The notes under the pieces were generated by a model. It was not told where the DNA came from and did no database searches. It saw nothing but the letters and a program-made list of their open reading frames with translations. From contig JAAZJT010000138.1 of assembly GCA_012800215.1 (NCBI GenBank), positions 1-10,646 on the forward strand: a stretch of 10,646 bases of DNA. The letters are read 5' to 3'. Shown here in pieces: positions 5,458 through 10,646 of this stretch. The stretch's first letter is position 1, and each line of letters starts with the position of its first letter. Position numbers and translations under genes: made by a program. Source of the DNA: Bacillota bacterium (GTDB lineage Bacteria > Bacillota > Dethiobacteria > Dethiobacterales > Dethiobacteraceae).

Positions 5458-7479
5458 ATGTTTGCAGAAATACGTAAACGAGATGGACGAGTTGTACCAT
5501 TTGATGCAGAAAAGATTACTGATGCTATCGTCAAAGCAGCTAAAGCTGTAGGCGGCGATAACAGAAAGATAGCTGAGAGCTTAACAAAACAGGTAATTGA
5601 GGAGCTAAGAAAATCTCATACCAATGGCCTGATTCCGGCAGTGGAAGAAGTTCAGGACATTGTGGAAAAAGTGCTCATTGAAAATGGACATGCCCGCACA
5701 GCTAAAGCTTATATTCTTTATCGTGACAGGCGTAACCGGATCCGTGAAGGTAAAAGCGATTTAATGGATACGGTGAAAGAAATATTAATTGAAACCAGCA
5801 AAGAAAATGCCAATGTTTCCAACTCCCCCTCGGCTAAAATGCTGCAAATTGCCAGTGCCGCCAGTAAAAGTTATTATCTGACGAATCTTTTACCGGAGGA
5901 ATTTGCACGGGCACACACCAGCGGGGCTTTGCATATTCATGATTTGGACTATTATGGTAAAACATTAAACTGCCTGCAGATAGATCTTTACAAATTATTA
6001 GCAAAGGGATTTAACACAGGCTATGGCCATATTAGACCACCCAAGAGGATTGCATCTGCGTTAGCGCAGGCAGCCATTATTTTACAAAGTAATCAAAATG
6101 ATATGTTTGGAGGGCAAAGTTTTCCCCATTTTGACCGTTCATTATCACAGATTATTGCAACGATGCCGGTAGAGCCCGGGGAGGAAGAAATATTTCAGGC
6201 TATGGAGGGCTTGGTATATAATCTAAATACTATGCACTCCCGTGCAGGTGCACAAGTTCCTTTTTCTTCTCTGAATATAGGGACCGATACTACTAAAATG
6301 GGGCGTGCTGTTATTTTTGCCTTACTGCAGGCTTTTGAAAAGGGCCTTGGACATGGAGAAAGCCCTATTTTCCCTAATCTTGTATTCCGTGTTAAAAAAG
6401 GTGTTAACTTTTATCCTGGAGATCCCAATTACGATTTATTTATCTATGCATTAAAAGTGGCAGGAAAAAGGTTAAACCCTACTTTTAGTTTCATGGATAG
6501 CTCTTTTAATGCCCCATACGGTGATGAAGTGGCTTATATGGGCTGCCGTACACGGGTGATTGCGAACCGTCATGGTGCCGCGCAATCTGCCGGTCGTGGT
6601 AATATTGCCACGGTTTCGCTTAATTTACCTCGTTTGGCATTACAAACGCGTGATGTTAATTTATTTTTTATAGAGCTGGATCGCTTATTAAGACTGGCCG
6701 CCCGTCAATTACTGCACCGATTTGAGATTTTAGGAAATTTAAGAGCTAAAGACCTGCCTTTTTTAATGGGGCAGAAGCTTTATTTGGGTTCAGAGAAACT
6801 GACTGCTCAAGACAGAATAAAAGATGTTATTAAACATGGAACACTTTCAGTGGGATTCATCGGCCTCGCAGAAGCATTGGTAGCATTAGTGGGTAAGCAT
6901 CACGGTGAAGACAGCGGGGCTCAGGAACTTGGTTTAAAAATTGTTTCCCATATGTACAAGCGCATGCAGCAATTTGCTGACGAGTTTGATTTAAACTTTA
7001 CGCTTTTAGCAACACCGGCTGAAGGTTTATCCGGCCGCTTTGTAAAATTGGATAGAGACCTTTTTGGCAATGTTCCTAATGTAACGGATAAAGATTATTA
7101 TACTAACTCTATGCATATACCGGTAAACTATAGTATCTCATTTGCTGAGAAACTGAAGCTTGAGGGAATGTACCATAAATATTGCGATGCCGGACATATT
7201 TCATATGTGGAACTGGAATCGCCCCCGGGAGACAATTATGAAGCAGTAGAAGAAATTGTACGGCAAATGAGTTTGTCAGATATAGGTTATGGCGGCATTA
7301 ATTATCCCATTGATGAGTGCCGGGGCTGTGGTTATAGCGGCATTATTAATACAAGTTGTCCTATTTGCAGCGGCTCAGATATCAGGCGTATACGACGTAT
7401 AACCGGCTATTTGTCCACAGAAGAGCGTTTCAATAGCGCCAAACATGCTGAACTGCGTGACAGAAAGGCTCATTTATAG
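5458..7479 (+). CDS. nrdD: Anaerobic (class III) ribonucleoside-triphosphate reductase
   Basis: NrdD reduces ribonucleoside triphosphates to dNTPs without oxygen, using a glycyl radical. The 673-residue protein starts with an ATP-cone (IRKRDGRVVPFDAEKITDAI) for dATP inhibition. The catalytic barrel follows, with Cys172 (in GKTLNCLQIDL) and Cys363 (in MGCRTRV) at the places of the two active-site cysteines of the family. The C terminus carries a zinc site (Cys621, Cys624, Cys634, Cys637) and the radical loop RRITGYL with Gly650 as the radical residue. The start is ATG behind GGAGG, 21 bases after nrdR. Length is intermediate between the E. coli (712) and T4 (605) enzymes. Its activase gene follows. 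Expression is expected to be repressed by NrdR from the upstream boxes. Confidence 0.97.
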   Translation: MFAEIRKRDGRVVPFDAEKITDAIVKAAKAVGGDNRKIAESLTKQVIEELRKSHTNGLIPAVEEVQDIVEKVLIENGHARTAKAYILYRDRRNRIREGKSDLMDTVKEILIETSKENANVSNSPSAKMLQIASAASKSYYLTNLLPEEFARAHTSGALHIHDLDYYGKTLNCLQIDLYKLLAKGFNTGYGHIRPPKRIASALAQAAIILQSNQNDMFGGQSFPHFDRSLSQIIATMPVEPGEEEIFQAMEGLVYNLNTMHSRAGAQVPFSSLNIGTDTTKMGRAVIFALLQAFEKGLGHGESPIFPNLVFRVKKGVNFYPGDPNYDLFIYALKVAGKRLNPTFSFMDSSFNAPYGDEVAYMGCRTRVIANRHGAAQSAGRGNIATVSLNLPRLALQTRDVNLFFIELDRLLRLAARQLLHRFEILGNLRAKDLPFLMGQKLYLGSEKLTAQDRIKDVIKHGTLSVGFIGLAEALVALVGKHHGEDSGAQELGLKIVSHMYKRMQQFADEFDLNFTLLATPAEGLSGRFVKLDRDLFGNVPNVTDKDYYTNSMHIPVNYSISFAEKLKLEGMYHKYCDAGHISYVELESPPGDNYEAVEEIVRQMSLSDIGYGGINYPIDECRGCGYSGIINTSCPICSGSDIRRIRRITGYLSTEERFNSAKHAELRDRKAHL

Positions 7480-7521
7480 TATTATGCCGCGGCAGCCAAA
7501 AGTAAACAAAGGAGAAGGAAG

Positions 7522-8055
7522 ATGCAACTTAAATTAGCTGCAGTGCATAAACAAAGTGTAGTGGATGGCCCTGGAGTGCGGACGGTGGTGTTTGCACAGG
7601 GTTGTCCCCATCATTGCCCAGGCTGCCATAATCCGCAAACGCATAACCCTAATGGCGGTAAATTGGTGGGTGTGAGCGAAGTGGCAGCGGAGATTCTGCA
7701 AGATACATTTATTAAAAATGTTACTTTTTCCGGTGGTGAACCATTTGCCCAGGCTCAATCCTTTGCTGAACTTGCTGCTATCCTTAAAAATCAGAACATA
7801 CATCTTGTTATTTATAGCGGTTATACGTATGAGCAACTGCTGGAGAAAAGTAAAACAGATAGTGCTGTGGAAAAGCTGCTGGCCGCAGCCGATCTGCTGG
7901 TAGACGGGCCCTACCGTGAAGAACAGAAGGATTTGGCACTGCTGTACCGTGGTTCAGCTAATCAGCGTATTATTGATGTGCCGTCTAGTCAGCAGTGCAA
8001 TAAAATAGTATTATCAGAGCTGCATTTTCGCGGAAGGGGAAAAAACTGTGCATAA
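7522..8055 (+). CDS. nrdG: Anaerobic ribonucleotide reductase activating protein (radical SAM)
   Basis: NrdG generates the glycyl radical on NrdD with a 4Fe-4S cluster and S-adenosylmethionine. The 177-residue protein shows VDGPGVRTVVFAQGC, then the cluster-binding cysteines C28-x3-C32-x2-C35 (CPHHCPGC) followed by HNPQT, and the SAM-binding FSGGEPFAQ. The C-terminal part has DLLVDGPYREEQKDL and RGSANQRIIDV, both typical of NrdG. The start is ATG behind AAAGGAGAAGG, 42 bases after nrdD. The last 8 bases overlap the GTG start of the next gene, suggesting coupled translation. Confidence 0.96.
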   Translation: MQLKLAAVHKQSVVDGPGVRTVVFAQGCPHHCPGCHNPQTHNPNGGKLVGVSEVAAEILQDTFIKNVTFSGGEPFAQAQSFAELAAILKNQNIHLVIYSGYTYEQLLEKSKTDSAVEKLLAAADLLVDGPYREEQKDLALLYRGSANQRIIDVPSSQQCNKIVLSELHFRGRGKNCA

Positions 8056-8854
8056 AGAAGAAATTCGTTCTGCAGGCACTATAGACTATATGGTTTTTTC
8101 CAATTTACTTGCACCTGGGGTACTACATGCTTTTACTTTGCGTCGTGGCGGTGTCAGCCTACCACCTTATGAGCAGCTGAATATGGGATTACACGTCGGC
8201 GATAAGCAGAAAGCAGTGCTGGAAAACCGCCGGCGGATTGCTGATGTTTTAGGTTATGAAGTTAGTACGGTGGTAGCCGGCGAGCAGGTTCATGGTACTA
8301 ATATTGTGCAGGTAAATACTGATATGTTAGGGGCAGGGCACAATAGTTTGGATGATGCGATTCCTGCAGCAGATGGTTTAATTTGTGCAGAATCAGGGAT
8401 TGTGTTAATGGCGCATGCTGCTGACTGTACACTTCTATTTTTTTATGATCCTATTGAACGCATAATAGGATTGGCACATGCAGGCTGGCGCGGTGCTGTG
8501 GCACAGATGGGCCCACTAATGGTGGATGCTCTTGTTCGCCTGGGCTGTAGGAGTAAAAATATTCGTGCAGCTCTCTCGCCGTCTATTGGACCTTGTTGCT
8601 ATCAGGTTGGCGCTCAGGTTATAGAGCAGATACCGCCGCACCTGCAGCGAAAGGTTATCCTCCAGAAGCAAGGAAGTTTTTATTTTGATTTGCCGGAATT
8701 TCAACGTTTACAGCTGCTGGAAGCCGGTCTTAGCCCGGAGAACATTTTCAAAAGCAGTTATTGTACAGCGTGCCATACAGATTTATTTTATTCCTATCGT
8801 GCTGCCGGCGGGCAGACAGGGCGCATGGCCGCTATAATTTCAATGAAGTGGTAG
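8048..8854 (+). CDS. pgeF: PgeF/YlmD-type purine nucleoside phosphorylase (YfiH/DUF152 family)
   Basis: Family members are zinc enzymes that phosphorolyse or deaminate purine nucleosides; the E. coli member (YfiH) has also been linked to peptidoglycan editing, and older annotation calls them laccase-like. The 268-residue protein shows FTLRRGGVS, the metal and active-site residues His82 (GEQVHG), Cys127 (AADC) and His144 (AHAGWRG), and the conserved LSPSIGPCCYQVG and CTACHTDLFYSYR. The GTG start has GGAAGGGG nearby and overlaps the nrdG end; this start gives a normal N terminus. The equivalent B. subtilis gene is ylmD, which also precedes ylmE and sepF, so its position is conserved even though nrdDG is placed before it. 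Which substrate it uses in this organism is not visible. Confidence 0.9.
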   Translation: MHKEEIRSAGTIDYMVFSNLLAPGVLHAFTLRRGGVSLPPYEQLNMGLHVGDKQKAVLENRRRIADVLGYEVSTVVAGEQVHGTNIVQVNTDMLGAGHNSLDDAIPAADGLICAESGIVLMAHAADCTLLFFYDPIERIIGLAHAGWRGAVAQMGPLMVDALVRLGCRSKNIRAALSPSIGPCCYQVGAQVIEQIPPHLQRKVILQKQGSFYFDLPEFQRLQLLEAGLSPENIFKSSYCTACHTDLFYSYRAAGGQTGRMAAIISMKW

Positions 8855-8861
8855 GAGAACA

Positions 8862-9830
8862 ATGCGCAAGAGAAGAAATTTCAGAGTTATCGCAGGGAAA
8901 AAGCAGGAGGAAAAAGGAAAAAGCGGAAAACTATTATATAAGTTAATTTGGCTTGGAGTTGGTCTTTTACTTTTACAGCTTTCCTGGTCAGCAGGCCGTA
9001 AAGTAGTGGCTGCTGTTTTTGTTAAAACTGTTTCTGCACAAAAAGGAGTACTAGAGCAATCTTTGTCGGTGGAAGGAGTAATAATACGCCAGGAACGTGT
9101 AGTGGCAGCACCGGTAAGCGGCACATTACACTGGCAGGCAGAGGCTGGTGAACGTCTGGCTATTGGGGAGACAGTGGCTACTATAGTGACAGCAGCAGGA
9201 AATACACACACCGTAACAATGCCGGAACCAGGTATTGTTGTTAAGGAACTGGATGGTCTGGAAAGCACACTGCAGCCGCTGATTATTGAAGATCCTACTT
9301 CATTAATTATCAAAAAGATTATTCAGAATGAGCGGCATGTCCAGAATTTAGCTGACAGAAGCGAAGTGCAGCAGGGTTCTTTAGTTTTTAAGGTGGTTAA
9401 CAATTATACTTGGTACTATGCAGTACAGTTTCCCAAAGAGCATTTTGCTTCTTTCGACGGTAAGCAGACAGTATATCTACGCTTTGCCGGATCAGAGAAT
9501 ATTGCTGCCAAGGTTAAATATTTAGAGGAAGATGCGGAAAAGGTTACTGCTATTTTAGTGCTACAGCAGTCGGTTGAAGGATGTTATGACAAACGCTTTC
9601 TTGCAGCGGAAATTATAGCAGCCAGAAGTGCAGGTATTGTTTTACCTGCTTCAGCTATACTGCTGCGGGATGGACAAGCAGGTGTTTATGTTTTGGAAAA
9701 ATCGCTTGTTCGCTATTACCCCGTTGAAGTATTACAGACTGGTAAGGATAAGGTGGCGGTAGATGGTTTGCGCGAAGGTATGTCTGTAATTATTAATCCA
9801 AGGCTGGTAAAAGAAGGGCAGAGAATATGA
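8862..9830 (+). CDS. HlyD-like membrane-anchored protein of the dcw cluster
   Basis: The 322-residue protein has a basic cytoplasmic N terminus and one membrane segment (about residues 28-44, LIWLGVGLLLLQLSWSA). The extracytoplasmic part resembles the barrel-sandwich and beta-barrel domains of HlyD-type adaptor proteins: VEGVIIRQERVVAAPVSGTL, GERLAIGETVATIV, then later ASAILLRDGQAGVYVLE and VDGLREGMSVIINP. The long coiled coil of true efflux adaptors is replaced by a short helical stretch (about 146-165). There is no ABC or other transporter next to it, so an export role is doubtful; a wall- or division-linked role is only suggested by its place between pgeF and ylmE. The ATG follows AGGAG, which overlaps the pgeF stop. 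It overlaps ylmE by 4 bases (ATGA). Confidence 0.75.
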   Translation: MRKRRNFRVIAGKKQEEKGKSGKLLYKLIWLGVGLLLLQLSWSAGRKVVAAVFVKTVSAQKGVLEQSLSVEGVIIRQERVVAAPVSGTLHWQAEAGERLAIGETVATIVTAAGNTHTVTMPEPGIVVKELDGLESTLQPLIIEDPTSLIIKKIIQNERHVQNLADRSEVQQGSLVFKVVNNYTWYYAVQFPKEHFASFDGKQTVYLRFAGSENIAAKVKYLEEDAEKVTAILVLQQSVEGCYDKRFLAAEIIAARSAGIVLPASAILLRDGQAGVYVLEKSLVRYYPVEVLQTGKDKVAVDGLREGMSVIINPRLVKEGQRI

Positions 9831-10498
9831 AACAATTGGCTGTGCAGGTAAATGAGGTAAAACAACGTTTGCAGCAGGCAGTGTCCCGGGCCGGAGGACA
9901 AACCGTAAACTTAGTGGCGGTGACAAAAACTGTTCCTACTGAAAGAATAGGGGAAGCTTTAGCTTTAGGCTTGACATCTTTTGGCGAAAGCAGAGTGCAG
10001 GAAGCAATGCCTAAGTTGGCACTCTATCCGCAGGCCGAGTGGCATTTTATTGGACGCCTGCAAACAAATAAAGTAAAAGATGTGGTGGGTAATTTTAGCC
10101 TGATACATTCGCTGGACCGTTGGAAACTGGCATTAGCACTGCAGCGTGAAGCAGAAAAGTCCGGTCTAACTGTCAGGGCTCTGGCGCAAGTTAATATTGG
10201 CCGGGAAACGCAAAAAGGAGGATTGGATCCACAGGAAGTGGAAGACTTTTTGTATGAAGCAGGTAAGCTGTCCCGACTAAAGATTGAAGGTTTAATGGCA
10301 GTGCCGCCATACAGTGATAACCCGGAAGATGCAAGGCCTTATTTTCGGGAAATGTATCAGCTTTACACGAAACTTCGTGTGCCAGGTGTGGAGATGAAAA
10401 TTCTTTCACTAGGCATGTCAAATGATTTTGAAGTTGCTATAGAAGAAGGAGCTAATCTTGTACGTATCGGAAGTTTACTTTTTGGTAAAAGATCCTAA
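9827..10498 (+). CDS. ylmE: Pyridoxal phosphate homeostasis protein, YggS/YlmE family
   Basis: The family binds pyridoxal phosphate in an alanine-racemase-like barrel and keeps its free level in balance; no catalytic activity is established. The 223-residue protein carries the PLP lysine Lys34 (LVAVTKTVP), FGESRVQEAMPK, WHFIGRLQTNKVKDV, IHSLDR, VNIGRETQKGG, the loop EGLMAVPPY, and the phosphate-binding LSLGMSNDFEVAIEEGANLV followed by RIGSLLFG. Where most homologues read FGENR or FGENY, this one has Ser for Asn, a mild variant. The ATG overlaps the stop of the HlyD-like gene (ATGA), so translation is probably coupled. The gene precedes sepF as in B. subtilis and many Gram-positives. Confidence 0.95.
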   Translation: MKQLAVQVNEVKQRLQQAVSRAGGQTVNLVAVTKTVPTERIGEALALGLTSFGESRVQEAMPKLALYPQAEWHFIGRLQTNKVKDVVGNFSLIHSLDRWKLALALQREAEKSGLTVRALAQVNIGRETQKGGLDPQEVEDFLYEAGKLSRLKIEGLMAVPPYSDNPEDARPYFREMYQLYTKLRVPGVEMKILSLGMSNDFEVAIEEGANLVRIGSLLFGKRS

Positions 10499-10500
10499 TC

Positions 10501-10506
10501 AGGAGG
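10501..10506 (+). promoter_or_regulatory. sepF ribosome binding site (decides the start)
   Basis: AGGAGG is only one base from the ATG at 10508 but 7 bases from the in-frame GTG at 10514, favouring GTG as the start. Confidence 0.7.
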
Positions 10507-10513
10507 AATGAAA

Positions 10514-10646
10514 GTGGCTACGCTTTGGGAGAAAACTTTAACATTTTTAGGGCTCGTGGAAGAAGCCCCAGAAGAAGAAACAGTGGAAGTTATGGAGAGA
10601 AATTTGCCGCCGGCAAGAAAGGGAAATGTTATTAATTTACATAGCA
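10514..10646 (+). CDS. sepF: Cell division protein SepF, N-terminal part (3' end outside window)
   Basis: SepF binds FtsZ and the membrane and organises the Z ring in Gram-positives. Only 44 codons are seen: a short N-terminal helix (MATLWEKTLTFLGL) of the kind that inserts SepF into the membrane, then an acidic linker (VEEAPEEETVEVMERNL), then the beginning of the folded domain region (GNVINLHS; many SepF proteins have a VVNLH-type motif here). I start at GTG 10514 because of ribosome-site spacing; ATG 10508 would add two residues. The place directly after ylmE is the standard one for sepF. The gene runs off the window end. Confidence 0.85.
   Translation, partial: MATLWEKTLTFLGLVEEAPEEETVEVMERNLPPARKGNVINLHS

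Noticed and set aside
8840..9313. 157-codon open frame antisense to the HlyD-like gene
   Set aside because: Ser/Thr/Pro-rich shadow frame opposite a gene with proper start, overlap with neighbours and recognisable domains.
1..10646. CRISPR arrays, insertion sequences, tRNA or rRNA genes
   Set aside because: No regularly spaced repeats, transposase motifs or terminal repeats, and no cloverleaf seen; almost all bases are taken by housekeeping and sporulation genes.

Overview
The window is a continuous stretch of the division and cell-wall (dcw) gene cluster of an endospore-forming, probably strictly anaerobic Firmicute of the clostridial type. The evidence is the gene order ftsA-ftsZ-spoIIGA-sigE-sigG, which is characteristic of spore formers, a class III (oxygen-sensitive) ribonucleotide reductase, the frequent TTG and GTG starts behind strong Shine-Dalgarno sequences, and the moderately AT-rich composition. 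I cannot name the species. All genes are on the + strand.

Layout. Bases 1-1450 hold the 3' end of ftsA and all of ftsZ, closed by a clear intrinsic terminator (1489-1540). Bases 1560-4517 form the sporulation sigma block. It opens with a Spo0A-type promoter with an abnormally long spacer. Next come spoIIGA (protease that activates pro-sigma-E) and sigE, overlapping by the stop/start. A separate forespore-type promoter then precedes sigG, which is followed by a small unrecognised membrane-protein gene and a second strong terminator (4485-4517). Bases 4541-4834 hold a small PRC-barrel sporulation gene of the YlmC/YmxH family.

Bases 4867-10646 look like one long transcription unit: nrdR-nrdD-nrdG-pgeF-(HlyD-like)-ylmE-sepF. 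Gaps are 42 bases or less, with two translational overlaps and no terminator seen. The unit starts from a sigma-A promoter into which two 16-bp NrdR-like operator boxes are built, exactly 31 bp apart. The repressor NrdR therefore probably controls itself, the anaerobic reductase and its activase, and perhaps the downstream division-linked genes up to sepF (truncated by the window end).

No mobile element, CRISPR array, tRNA or rRNA is visible, and I see no wholly new system. The most interesting material is regulatory: the NrdR operator pair and the possibility that it reaches sepF, the spoIIG promoter with a second sigma-E-like promoter inside an inverted repeat, the sigma-F/G promoter of sigG, and the unrecognised small membrane protein behind sigG. 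Several starts placed at the first ATG or GTG would put the start codon inside or against its own ribosome binding site; I have chosen the downstream TTG or GTG in those cases.
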